DNA of 64,000 nt from Trichuris trichiura (GCA_037903355.1 JBAJFE010000001.1:868001-932000); one strand, 5' to 3'. Counted from the first letter of the stretch, positions 33,100 through 43,960 are shown. Notes: generated from the sequence alone by a model not told the origin. Numbers and translations: made by a program.

Positions 33100-33625
33100 T
33101 AGACCAAAACGTCTACGGCAGAGAGACGTCTGGGGCATCACGAATCAATTTACCCACTTTCTGTAGGTGGGCGCAGATCCCCTGGAGACCGGCCAGTCCT
33201 ACGGTTTCCTGAACTTGTTGGTAGTGAAACTTCTTGCCTTAAAACGTTAGGCTCCGCAGCTGTCGGAGCTTTATTTAAAAGCATTGTTACAGGGAGCTGT
33301 CTTTCCCTTTTCTTCGCTTTATCGAGTAAATCTTCAACGAAGCCGTTATTCCCGGTGTAACCATGATGCCACGTTCCAGGGATGGATCGTATTCAGCAGT
33401 CATGTCCTTCAGGATCTGAGCTTGCCAGAAAATACTGGCAAGCTTTGCAGCGTCCAATCTGAGGGTGTTTAAGCTCCTGTATCTTCCGTAACGTAGTCGT
33501 CGTTTCCCGTATGTGATTGTATCAGTTCCTCGAGTTCCTCGTTGGTGAACGGCTTTCCACAGTCCTCTAAGTGCTTCCTGATATCGTCTTCTTTCATGTC
33601 GGAGAAACCCTCACTTCCCAACTCC
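33100..33625 (-). pseudogene. Tigger transposase C-terminal remnant (family B)
   Basis: The minus strand from about 33625 reads LGSEGFSDMKEDDIRKHLED, then GKPFTNEELEELIQSHTGND, the acidic helical tail typical of jerky/Tigger proteins. Stops and frameshifts follow. It belongs to the outer element at 31640. Confidence 0.6.
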
Positions 33626-33965
33626 TTGGCAATAAAGGCGGCCCTCGTTGTCCGCGGATTCTATACAACGCGGTTCCTCCGGCGTGAAATAGTGACGTCA
33701 TGTTTTCACAAAAACGTGCGCACCGCTGGCTGGAATTATAGTTGCAGTAACGTCGTTGCCAGCCTGAGCAGCAGCGTGATCGTCTGCCCGGGGTCGAAAA
33801 ACCTTTTCTGCCTACAACGCTCTCTAACCGGCCTTGTCGGTTTTCTGATTGTTCGTTATTGCTTCGTGCGCGTTGTCGAGCCTATTCGCTGTGCGCGAAC
33901 ATCTGTTTCCCTCCAGCATGGTAGGTCTGAACTTTCGCGTCGTTTAACTGGTGTCGCATAGGAAG

Positions 33966-35427
33966 ATGGCTGACAGAAGGCAAGTAAGCGGTTCTTCTAC
34001 GGCTTAGAGACAACGTAGCGTCCTTACTCTTCATGAGAAAGTAGAAGTCCTTGATCTTTTGAAAAGCGGATTGTCATTTGCCGAAGTGGGCTGCAGGATC
34101 GGGAAGAATGAATCCAGCATTCGTACGATAAAACGGAAGGAAGCTGAGACTCGAGGAAACGTGTATTCTGACCCTTCATTGGCGAAAAGAGCTGCTGTAG
34201 TTCGCAACAAAGTCCTCGTGAAGGCTGAGAAAGCGCTAAGCATTTGGATAGAAGACATGTCGCGGCCGGGTCTAGTATGTTGTCTCCCCACCGGAAGTTT
34301 AGGCGGCTATTTCAAAGCGTAATCTGGGACTCTACAGCGTAATAAATGGTTGTTATCGGCACAACGGGACGGACGTTATTGTCAGGTTTAGTGAATGCAT
34401 GGAATTAAGCAGCTGCGCATGCATTGAAGTTACGGGAAACACAATGGGGCGTGCAGGTGTTCAAGCTGAGACGTCGTCTAGCATTACGTGAAAAACATCG
34501 CAGGTCAACTGTCCGAGCTGCGGCCTGCCTTGGTAGACAGGGTAAATCTCATTCTGCGTTATGTCTGTGCCGGGATCTAGTGACAACTTCCCATCGACAA
34601 GTGGAGGCACCGTAAGGAGGCACTGACGCCTTCTGCCACATTAGGTACACCCGAGTGAACTCGTCGGATGCGCCTCCAGCGAAATCGACGCGTCGTCTCC
34701 GACAGGCTGAGCGCCTGCGTTAGCAGTACGTATGCTTTTTCCCTTTTTGCGTTACTCATTGCTCACGTGTTCAGTAATCGCAAAATAACGTTACTTTGCG
34801 CTATGCTTCATGTGGTTTGCGCCACGGTCAAAACTGCAAAACCCAACAGCAGCAACGAACACGTGTCATGTTAAGGTTTAGGCTTAGGCTAGGGCAGGAC
34901 AGGATGGCCGGCACACGGTTATAGCACGCACTTGGAAACAACTACCAGAACGGCCAACTGTTTCCAAGTGTGCAGCGTTCCTTCGCTGATACGCGTCGCT
35001 CGCATCAGTGCATAGTGAACAATAGCTTAGGTCAGCCATTGTTCAGGTGACGTAGTAATTTCCACTTGGCCTCCTTTGAAGTTGCCGCCCGCACTTCCGG
35101 TGGGGAGACAATATAAAAGACCCGAATGTCCCCGTCGACGGGAAAGTTATTCGGCAGGAAACGCTGAGCTTATATGAGCACTTCTCTGGCGTGGTTGCAG
35201 AGAACGAGAGAAAAAGGTTTGCTGCTAGCAAAGGATGGCTAGAAAAATACGTGAAGCGCTTCAACCTCAAGAACTTAAAGATCACTGGGAAAACGGCATC
35301 GGCTTATTTCGTAGCTGCCTCGACGTTCCCGAAGAAATTCAAAGGGACAGAACGAAATGCGCAGCTAGAATATAAGCTATTTAGCCTTTTTCATAGGGTA
35401 GCCTATATAACGCAGAATTCAACTTAA
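33966..35427 (+). pseudogene. Tigger DNA-binding remnant, split by an insertion
   Basis: The first part (MADRRQVSGSS, a stop, then RQRSVLTLHEKVEVLDLLKS to KALSIWIEDMSR) ends at the nested element at 34268. It resumes at about 35124 with NVPVDGKVIRQETLSLYEHF and ends in VAYITQNST. One in-frame stop (about 34004) and the insertion break it. Confidence 0.75.
34268..35123. mobile_element. terminal-inverted-repeat element, Mutator-like, 856 bp
   Basis: About 50-bp inverted termini begin GGGTCTAGTATGTTGTCTCC and GGGTCTTTTATATTGTCTCC. The interior shares long blocks with the 39121-41120 element (TTTAGGCTTAGGC, GCAGTTTTGACCGTGGCGC, CGCAAAGTAACGTTAT). I see no clean target duplication. Long inverted ends with no transposase suggest a Mutator-like MITE. 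Confidence 0.6.
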
Positions 35428-35684
35428 CGCGGTAAAATGCTCAAAATGTTGGACGAATTAACCGTGGATAACGAGGGTTGTCTGTATTCACTACGTCCAT
35501 GACCTTCTCATCGATAGCACCAAGTCTTCGCACTCACTGACTGCGTCTCCCCACAAACGCTTCCAGGAACCACTGACTGTTCTAGGCGTTGTCTCGTGTT
35601 CTGCCGTGTAAAAGATGACATCGCTATTTTTTCACGCCAGACAAATCGCGTTGCATAGAATCCGCGGATAACGAGGGCCGACTG

Positions 35685-35981
35685 TACTTACTTTCTACTG
35701 TATCTGCACGCTTAAGTAGAACTTAACCATTAATCTTGTCCTCGAGTAATAAAGCTTATAGTACGCGAAAGTAAAGCAAAAAGATAAGTAAGCAAATTCT
35801 CGACTACCAGCGCTACCCCTTGGCAAGTAGAGCGCATACAATCGCGATTCTATCGTGTTATCTCTTCGGCTATTAACGCAGGTCATTAAATAATTGGGGA
35901 ACGCCAAGAAAATTTGCATTTATAGCTGTTGAGGTAATTCAGCTACTAGCCAAATCACTCTAGCTGACTTAGTTCGCAAAG
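35685..35981. other. upstream region of the secreted protein gene
   Basis: A unique AT-rich stretch between the Tigger end and the start codon at 35982. It presumably holds the promoter. There is no clear motif beyond CAAATCACTC and short AT-rich tracts. Confidence 0.3.
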
Positions 35982-36702
35982 ATGGGTGCTCGCTGCTTTA
36001 CTCTGTTCATCTTACTCCCATTGGCATTCTCTGTTCCGCTCATAGATGAGGCGGAATATGACGAGAGGATGCTTACCGAGCAAGGAACAACAATCAGAGA
36101 CAGTGACATGGCTGTTACATCAAGTGAAAAGCCAGGTAGTAGCAGTGGTTCAGGCAGTGAAGAAAACGTTTCTATTGCGGAGACGTCGTTACCCGCGCTT
36201 AGCAGCTTGCCCACGGAACCTCTAGAGACGGATAAATCTCTCAACAATGATAAAACAAATCGTCAGCAATTCGAAGAGACAAATTTAATCGGCGGTGAGT
36301 TGATACAGAAGCTCAAATCAGACGATTTGTCTGAATCGTTGCGGGCAGAGGATGTCAATGCAACAACAAGCTCAGAAGATTCTGCATTTTCCAATCGTTC
36401 TTCCGAAGAAACGGAGAAGTTTTCAACAGATAGTATAGATGAATCTGATGTCCAGAGCAAGCTGGTCGACCTTCTGAAAAATAGTATGAATCTTTCCCTT
36501 ATTCGTAGTTGTTTGTCACGCTGCTCGCGTTTCAGTTACGCGTAATATGATCGATAGCATCAGAGCAGTTTTTACCAACCAAGAAGGTGAAGAATCCGAG
36601 TCTGCACTTGCGAAAGAAACCAACGATGAACAGGAGCAATTGATTCCCAACTCCCGAGAACAGTTTGAAATAAGAACGGATGGTCACAGCTTTTTAGTTT
36701 GA
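35982..36702 (+). CDS. small secreted acidic serine/glutamate-rich protein, 222 residues
   Basis: Exon 1 (35982-36483) begins MGARCFTLFILLPLAFSVPL, a strong signal peptide. The intron (36484-36535, GTATGA...TTTCAG) keeps phase 1, and exon 2 (36536-36702) continues to FEIRTDGHSFLV. The joined length is exactly 223 codons. The mature part is disordered-looking and rich in Ser, Glu and Asp, with repeated SSE motifs and potential N-glycosylation sites (NVTT-like and NRSS). I recognise no family. Parasitic nematodes secrete many such lineage-specific proteins, but the function here is unknown. Confidence 0.75.
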
Positions 36703-37299
36703 ATTTAGAATCATACTCCCAACGTTAAGCTGTTTTACCGGGCCTATTTTACCTGAACAGACATCTTATATTTTCTACGCCTAATGTTTTTTAAGTAAAT
36801 GTTTTAACTGTCCCGAGAACGTTGCGTTGTGTTTACGTTATGAGATCTGCTAGAACACATCAGAGATAAAGTAAATGAATCTCTGTATGAAATTAATCTG
36901 TTATTGTAGCTTGAAAATTTTTTAGCACAAGATGCTTGCTACAGGTATACAAAGATGCTACGCAAAAATCTGAACAAACAAGATGATTTTCTCACTCTGG
37001 ATGTGATATTGAAGCATGATTCTGCATGGTTTGTTTGAAAATCCGGTATTCACTTTTTTAAAAGCAATTTAATTTAAAAGTAGCACGGTAAATTAAAGGG
37101 TTTTTTAATGGATAGGTACAAAAAGAATTGCATTATTGCGACAAGTTGACGCAAATTTAGCACGCTATCGCGTAGTATTTTTCCAGCGGTATGATGGCTA
37201 CACTTTTTGTATGAGACAGTTTATCGTAGTTCACTTATGGTGCGTACGCCTTCGCTGAATGGCACTTCCAGAATTTTCGTGAAAATAATATTATTGTTA
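36703..37299. other. 3' flank of the secreted protein gene
   Basis: AT-rich, with no gene. No clear AATAAA is seen within the first 200 bp after the stop. Confidence 0.35.
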
Positions 37300-37424
37300 G
37301 CTTACTCGTAGTTGATCTTCGGTTCATGGATTTTGGCCTGCTTGGCGCTTCACTAAGTAAATTTCAAAATGCCCTACCGGCGAATGGATGAGCAAATTGT
37401 TAGAGAAAAATACAAAACAGTTGG

Positions 37425-38448
37425 GCACAGGACAATTCGCCGCCGCCAACTCACCGCCGGTACAACTCACCGCTGGGACAACTCGAAGCCTGACAACTAA
37501 CGCAGCCAACTTGCCACCGGGACAAGTCGATGCGTAAATAATTCGATCCAGTCCGAATTCGGCCCTCCGTCGGCTGAGGCGATAACTTCATACTGCAATG
37601 CGCGACGATATTGCATACTGAGGTGTGATTAGCGCAGTGTGATTAGTGAATGCAGGAGGTTATTGACCCATACACCTTATGTTTAGGCTTAGGCTTAGGC
37701 TAGGGCAGGAGAGGATGGTCGGCAAACGTATTGTTCCATTGCTCCTTAATCCGCATTCGACCTCTTTTCAAGTTATCGCCTCAGCCGACAGAGAGCCGAA
37801 TTCGGACTAGACCCCAACATTTTGTTTATGCCGAGTAGACACAGGGGAAGAAAAACGTAGTTGTTCTTGCTTGGCGTAAAAATTGCCGAGTATAAAGGGA
37901 GCAAGCTACTAAGGGACATCTGACATGAATTATAGTAGAGGGAGTGATTCATCCAACAAGCAACAGCGGACACGTCCATTTGAAAACCGCATTCATTTAC
38001 TGTCATGACCGCGTCAAAACGGCCGTAACAAAGTGTAGTAAACCCAGTTGACAAACGCACACAGGAAAGGTGGCCAACACTTTATTGTACAGACACAACA
38101 CGAATCTCTTCACCTCCATAACCCTCCGTGAGTGCTTCTTATATACTCCTTATCCTGGCGGGGGCTGAGCGTCACTTCGCAGGCCAGGTGACATCTGGTG
38201 GCTGTTTCCGGTGACTGCCCTGGGCCTGTCCTGACGGCTATTTCCGGTGACCGCCCTGCGCGTGTCACTTTCAAGGTTTGTCTTGCAGGGATTATCGCTT
38301 TCACGGCCCGTCGCGCAGGAAGCAGTTTCTGCAATTTCCGTCGCGCTGTTCATCACACAAAGAATAAAGAAAAATGGAACCAGCCGCGGCGAGATGGTGT
38401 CAAAAAGTTTTCCACGGCGAGTTGGCGGCGGCGAATTCCGTAACCGTG
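37425..38448. mobile_element. Mutator-like MITE, 1,024 bp
   Basis: The inverted ends share AATTCGCCGCCGCCAACTC. The flanks AACAGTTGG and AACAATTCG agree at 7 of 9 positions, matching a 9-bp Mutator-type duplication. An internal inverted pair lies at about 37547-37592 and 37765-37808 (CCGAATTCGG with CGTCGGCTGAGGCGATAACT). A short TTAGGC array is at 37683. There is no transposase. Confidence 0.7.
37683..37706 (+). repeat. short TTAGGC (nematode telomere-type) array
   Basis: Three exact TTAGGC units are followed by TAGGGC. Two-unit versions lie at 34878-34889 (plus), 39355-39366 and 39581-39592 (minus), each inside a Mutator-like element and each next to the same AGGGCAGG-type flank. Confidence 0.7.
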
Positions 38449-38457
38449 AACAATTCG

Positions 38458-38502
38458 ACACCGTACGTTTCGTGACTGCTCTTGTTCTGTCCTCAGCGGT
38501 GT
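38458..38502 (-). ncRNA. hammerhead-like motif with perfect helix I
   Basis: The minus strand reads ACACCG, CTGAGGA, a mutated helix II, GAAACGTA, CGGTGT. ACACCG/CGGTGT is a perfect 6-bp helix I around an intact CTGANGA...GAAA core. Helix II has lost pairs (AGAAC opposite GTCAC) relative to 5503. Confidence 0.6.
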
Positions 38503-38870
38503 AAGGGAGTCTCCTCCTTTAACCACTTGAACAGTACACCAAATGCACCGATTTAAAGACTTGCTTTAAGTTACTTCTTCTTTTCTTGCTTGCTAAATGG
38601 CGGATACGTTTTAAATGCAACAACTTTTATCAATCGCGTTTCCTAAGACCATTCCAGTAGAAATTTTCAAGTACACCAAAAAGCTTTACAGCTTTATGGG
38701 CATGCAACCTATTTTTCTTCACTTTTATTAGCACTGTCATTTTTTTCTTCTTACCTTAGGTCATGGTATCTATTAACAGTAATGGAAATATGAAACTTTC
38801 ATGATGTGGAGTAAGAAATGCAAGTTATCGTAAGTTCCACGTCATTTTTGATCATTCGTCAGCCTGAAGA

Positions 38871-38988
38871 TAAAAACGGTTTAATCCCTGCTCGCAACAA
38901 ACGTTATCGGAGCTTTTGGAAACAGAAGTGTTCCGAAAGCTCCCATAAGTTTTGTATTAAGCAGGGATTAAACCGTTTTTATCTATAC
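38871..38988. repeat. palindromic PLE-type repeat
   Basis: GATAAAAACGGTTTAATCCC at 38871 is mirrored by GGGATTAAACCGTTTTTATC ending near 38987. The centre (GGAGCTTT...AAAGCTCC) is itself palindromic. The 68-codon frame here is repeat-derived. Confidence 0.6.
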
Positions 38989-39247
38989 ATAACACGGCAC
39001 TTTGCTCCGTTATTTTTAGAATGAGAAGTACACCACGCAGTTAGCCAGGTTTGCCATAGTCAACTGACTTACAGTCATTTCTTTTGATTCGTAAAGTTAC
39101 GTCGCATGAAGAAGGCGATTCGGGTCTTTTGTGCCACGGCGGCGTCGGAAGTGTCAGGCGGCAACTTCAAAGGAGGTCAAGTGGGGATTATTACGTAACT
39201 TGAACAACGGGTGTCCTAAGCCATTGTTCACTGCGCACTGATGCGAA

Positions 39248-39700
39248 CGACGCATATTACCAAAAGAACGACGAACACCTGGATACAGTTGCCCGTTCTG
39301 GCAATTGTTTCCAACTGCCAGCTATGATTGTGCCGGCCATCGTGCTCTGCCCTAGCCTAAGCCTAAACCTAAACACAACCCGTGTTCGTGGCTGCTTTTG
39401 GGTTACGCAGTTTTGACCGTGGCGCAAACGACAAGAAGCGTGGCGCAAAGTAACGTTATTTAGCGATCATGCGCGATGCGTATTAGCGAAAGAAAGCTGC
39501 ACACCTGGAAACAGTTGCCCGTTCAGGCAATTGTTTCCAAGTGCGAACTATAACGACGCCGGCCATCGTGCTCTGCCCTAGCCTAAGCCTAAACCTTAAC
39601 ATAACGCGTGTTCGTTGCTGCTGTTGGGTTATGCAGTTTTGACCGTGCCGCAAACGACAAGAAGCATAGCGCAAAGTAACGTTATTTAGCGATCACTGAA
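39248..39700. repeat. tandem duplication, period about 226 bp
   Basis: Two units share CAGTTGCCCGTTC, GCAATTGTTTCCAA, GCCGGCCATCGTGCTCTGCC and AAGTAACGTTATTTAGCGAT. The parallel minus-strand frames at 39257-39448 and 39483-39674, 226 bp apart, are a by-product of the duplication. A single unit also lies at about 34780-34990 in inverted form. Confidence 0.75.
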
Positions 39701-40123
39701 CAAGCGAGCAATGAGTAACGCAAAAAGAGAAAAAGCATACGTACTGCTAACGCAGGCGCTCAGCCTGATGAAGGCGACGCGTCAATTTCGCTATAGGCGC
39801 ATCCGACGGGTTCACTGGGGTGTACCTAATCAGGCAGAAGGCGTCAGAGGAAGTAAACGTTAACGCTCGACATACCGTTGACTGTGACAACGGCTGTGGC
39901 GCTGGCGGCTCGTCCTGTCAGAGTGGGTGCAACCGAAGGAGCCCTGGCTGTGCAGCAGTCCCTTGCCGCGCAGGGAAAGCACAGCCACCTTTTCGTCTGG
40001 CACTATCTCCTGCAGCCAGTCGATGCCCCTACGAATATTGCGCCTTCTTCGTGCCACATTTACGCTGCCTTCACTTGTCGATGGGAAGTTGCCACTAGAT
40101 CCCGGGACAGACTTAACGCAAAA

Positions 40124-40995
40124 TGAGATTTACCCTGTCTACCAAGGCACGCCGAAGCTCGGTTGACCTACGACAGTTGACCTCCGATGTTTTTCTCGAA
40201 TTGCTAGACGAGGTCTCAGCTTGAACACCTGCATGCCCCATTGTGTTTCCCGTACCTTCAATGCAAGCGCAGGTGCTACATTCCATCACCTTCGCTAATT
40301 CCTACAGGTCACTACACGCATCAGTGACACAAACAGACGCTATTACATTGCAGTGTAGCGAAATACTTCGGCGCTAATCCGTTAGACCGACAGACATAAC
40401 GCAGAATGAGATTTACCCTGTCTACAAACGCACGACGAAGCTCGAGCAGTTGACCTCCGATGTTTTTCTCGAATTGCTAGACGAGATCTCAGCTTGAACA
40501 CCTGCACGCCCCATTGTGTTTCCCGTACCTTCAACGCAAGCGCAGGTGCTACATTCTATCACCTTCGCTAATTCCTACAGGTCACTACACGCATCAGTGA
40601 CACAAACAGACGCTATTACATTGCATTGTAGCGAAATACTTCGGCTCTAATCCGTTAGACCGACAGACATAACGCAGAATGAGATTTACCCTGTCTACAA
40701 ACGCACGTCGAAGCTCGAACAGTTGACTTCCGATGTTTTTCTCGAATTACTAGACGAGATCTCAACTTGAACACCTGCACGCCCCATTGTGTTTCCCGTA
40801 TCTTCAATGAAAGCGCAGGTGCTACATTCCATCACCTTCGCTGATTCCTACGGGTCACTACACGCATCAGTGACACAAACAGACGCTATTACATTGCAGT
40901 GCAGCGAAATACTTCGGCGCGAATCCGTTAGACCGACAACCGGGTCACTGCATGAGCCTATTACGTTTCAGTTTAGCAGATTTCTTCGGCGCTAA
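40124..40995. repeat. three-unit tandem repeat, period 273-283 bp
   Basis: TGAGATTTACCCTGTCTAC starts units at 40124, 40407 and 40680. Each unit continues with CCGATGTTTTTCTCGAATT, CACCTGCACGCCCCATTGTG and TACATTGCAGTGTAGCGAAA-type blocks with few differences. The final unit runs into a shortened copy by 40995. Confidence 0.8.
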
Positions 40996-41274
40996 TCTGT
41001 TACACCGATAACCGGGTCCCGTTGTGCTGCTGATAACCTCTTACGACGCTGTAGAGCGGTAGATTACGCTGTGAACTAGCCGCCTGACACTTCCGGCGTC
41101 GCCGTGGCATCATAGACCTGCGATCCTTATTTTTCTGAGATTGAAACGATTTTTTGAGTTTTTCTAAGAAGCAGCAGCATATTCGAAATGTTTTTGACAC
41201 CCGTGACAACTTCGTATCTTGTTCAGTGACTTTCTCTGGATCCAAATGAAACTGCTTACTGTTGTGAGCAATAT

Positions 41275-41322
41275 CCTGCGGAGCTTTCGGGCCACGCCGG
41301 GGCCCGTCATCAGCGCTAAGTG
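41275..41322 (-). ncRNA. hammerhead-like motif
   Basis: The minus strand has TTAGCG, CTGATGA, helix II GGGCC/GGCCC with a 7-base loop, GAAAGCTC and CGCAGG. GCG/CGC begins helix I. It is followed (minus strand) by PLE-type sequence; the AACCCGTTCGTTAATG block at 41350-41370 resembles that at 815-830. Confidence 0.55.
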
Positions 41323-41479
41323 CAGGATAAACGTTTGGAATAAACGTTTTCATTAACGAACGGGTTGAAAAACCGCAAAAAAATTTTTATGTTGAATAAC
41401 ACACCCGTTAGAAGAGGGAAAAAAGAAAAAAGAAAAAAAGAAGAATCACTACTGAAGTTCCCGTCATAATAATCAGGAA

Positions 41480-43960
41480 ACAGTGGTCATTGGAGCTTTT
41501 GGGTGAAGCCTTTACCTATGGCTAGCAGTTCTCAGTTCTAATTAATACTTAGAAGGCCATCTTTCAAATAAGTAGTAGCGCGATTCGTCGTCAGTGAGTT
41601 AGACTACACAGTTCTATCCAAAAGCGATGCAATGTTTATTTATTTTGTAGCGTTCTCTTGACTTACTATGAAGATGTTAAGATACGATTAACACTAAGAA
41701 AAAGCTAAGTCGCATCATTCTTTTGTAAACTTCAAGTGATCTTTGAGGATATGAACGTTTCATTGATAAAGATGGAAAGTCTTTTACCAGCACAGATTGA
41801 GTACTGCAATCAGGTTCTCCTCGGTTAGTTCACAGCTCCAAGCGTTTTCTAAGCAATGGAATAAGCAGGAAAGTATAACTCCAAAGAGCTTCTTCATGAA
41901 GCGGTAGTCGGTCTAACTGGCTTCGTTTCTATTTTAATATTCAGCAGAATTGCAATAACATAACGGGATCCCTACTAACAGATGAGTAAACAGTTTCTTA
42001 TTTATAACAAGCAAACAAGCGAATAATGAACATCTGTAGAGTGCAGAACTTCTGGAACAACTCTCTTATATCGTTCCAGTCAGCTAATTTCAACAACAAA
42101 ACAGAAATTAAATTGTTTCCCAAAAGCGCCACTGACATTCCATCATTTCGCGAAAGAGCACCGTTCTTATGACGATAAGTTGAGCTCATTTGCCATAATT
42201 CATAGGTTGCAATCCTGTTGAATAAGACAGTTTCGATCAACACCAACCCTTTGTGCAATGCACTGTTTTAATTGAGATTGGGTTAAGGTAGTACTTCTTC
42301 CAAGTCTTTAAAAATACCTGACGAACTAGACACAAAGAAAGCAATTCCTAAGCAGTGATATGATGGTACACATTTAGCATAACGCTTACAGAAACTAACA
42401 TGAGATTGCTACTATTAACAGTGTAATGTCTCACTACATTCGAACTTATTGCTTAAAATTCCGTTTTGTGCGAAAGGATTTACTGCAGCCATTCCTACCG
42501 CAATTTGCCAATATTCACCGTTGAGAGTGAAGCTACATGAAACCGTTACCTACAACGCATTCAATTTCCATCGGTTCTTCGATTTCTTATTGTACTTAGA
42601 TGTTTGAAAAGAAAATGCATTTCCCTATTACGAGGCGAGACCGCGAACATATCAGCTGTTCCACAGCCCTAATATGAGCAAAATGCATAGCTGCCTTCCT
42701 ATTAAAGAAAACGTCTAACTAGTAGAAATCCTACTGACCTGCCCAATGTGGTAAATTAAGGTCGAAACTACTAAATTTATCTGCACGTATGCGGTCACTA
42801 TTATGCACTACAAACTCACTCTAAATGTAAATACTGAAAATAAAAAGCTGGACTTCTGATGAATCTTTCAAACGATTTCAGTGATCAGCTCAACTTAATC
42901 TGTAGTGGACCACCTGTAGCTTCAATCAACTCACCTCTACACTGTCAATTTATACAATCAATCATTGTATAAATTGGCAGTGTAGCGATAAGTTGATTGA
43001 AGTGACACTAAGTTTGTTGAAAGTTCCTAATCCTCAGTGCACCCTATTCGTGTTTCACCGTATAAATCCTTGAGTGAAGGAGGAAAAGCCAAGCGATTAA
43101 CAGGAAACTTTGTTTAAGGCTTCCTAGCAAACAGGTTGATAAATTATTCTTATTGGAACTACTGAACTAGACGTTCTCTATTTAAAACAGTTGCCAGTTT
43201 GCATTAATTATATGTCACCTGTCTGACTTACAAGTAGAGCATTTATTTGCTTTTTGCTTACCGAACTACCAGAAGATAGAGGTGTTTTTAACAGGGCCTT
43301 ATTACATTATTCTTCAGAAGTTGCTTGGTTCGTTCGACAGATGTCAGTCTCTATAGCAATTTGTAATTATCATGACTACGCGTCGAACAAGTTGTTGCTG
43401 GAAAGTCCATCTCACTGATGGATGCGATATATGTTGCTTTCAAAGACAAATGCTCCCCTCCTATCCATCAGTTCAAATTCTATTTGCAGTTGAATTTTTT
43501 GAAGGATATAGGCACATAGTCAAGTTATTTGAGAATAATTAAACCACAACATTAAGCAAATTGAAATTATTTGCAATGGGTTAGATAGCGAACTGGGAAT
43601 ATTCACCATTGAGAGTGAAGCTTTCGCAAGCCAGACGCCGTTCATTCAACCATAGCTGCCGAAGGCGTAACCGATAGTTCATTCGAAAAAAGTCAACATA
43701 CAATCTAAAGTTAGGAAGGGCTTGCTTCAAAGCGCTTGAAACCAGCCAAGAACGATGTCATATGAAACTGGTCAGTCCATTTTAAAACAGCTGCCGCCGT
43801 GCCAAGTTCGATTTCTCTGTTGTTTTGACACTGTTCTTTGGTTATCCAAGACATGACTTTTTACCAACATTTTCAAACCGCTGGTATGTTGCTTTTGCTC
43901 ACCTGCACATCATCACTAACATCAATCAGTGAGACACAAATTGGTAAAGCGAAATTATAG
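41480..43960. other. gene-poor AT-rich stretch
   Basis: No supported gene. Short frames such as 41998-42258 (minus) have no motif. A near-duplicate phrase, ATTCACC(A/G)TTGAGAGTGAAGCT, occurs at 42511 and 43600. A strong palindrome lies at 42921-43001. Confidence 0.4.
42921..43001. repeat. 81-bp imperfect palindrome (potential cruciform)
   Basis: TTCAATCAACT...TACACTG.CAATTTATACAAT is mirrored by ATTGTATAAATTG.CAGTGTA...AGTTGATTGAA around a 5-base centre (CAATC). Outer and inner blocks pair, with a few unpaired bases between them. It may be a very small MITE. Confidence 0.7.

Larger units (their letters stand above)
33635..35484 (+). mobile_element. Tigger (family B) deletion derivative with a nested Mutator-like element
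   Basis: The left end AAGGCGGCCCTCGTTGTCCG follows TA (33633-33634) and the right end (inverted CAGACAACCCTCGTTATCCA) precedes TA. It is the same kind of derivative as 31737-32761 but in plus orientation, interrupted at 34268-35123. Confidence 0.75.
31640..35684 (-). mobile_element. Tigger element (family B), outer copy, split by two related elements
   Basis: The termini CAGTCGACCCTCCTTATCCG and, inverted, CAGTCGGCCCTCGTTATCCG are flanked by TA on both sides. Once the nested elements at 31737 and 33635 are removed about 1.17 kb remains, containing a minus-strand transposase C-terminal remnant near 33100-33625. Both nested elements belong to the same family, so family-B elements inserted into a family-B copy. 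Confidence 0.7.
37300..38520 (-). repeat. PLE terminal repeat interrupted by a Mutator-like element
   Basis: The left part (37300-37424) carries TTTGGCCTG, TGCCCTACC and GAATGGATGAGCAAATTGTT as at 5400-5480. The right part (38449-38520) continues with the hammerhead-like motif. The element at 37425-38448 sits exactly between them. Confidence 0.65.
39121..41120. mobile_element. Mutator-like element, 2.0 kb, with internal tandem repeats
   Basis: About 45-bp inverted termini are CGGGTCTTTTGTGCCACGG and (inverted) CAGGTCTATGATGCCACGG, both leading to GGAAGTGTCAGGCGGC. Inside are a 226-bp tandem duplication (39248-39700) and a three-unit repeat (40124-40995). Shared blocks tie it to the smaller element at 34268. 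No transposase frame is found, and I could not define a clean target duplication. Confidence 0.65.

Noticed and set aside
40124..40995. CRISPR-like array
   Set aside because: Units are about 275 bp with no spacer-repeat alternation, inside a eukaryotic transposon. It is a plain tandem repeat.
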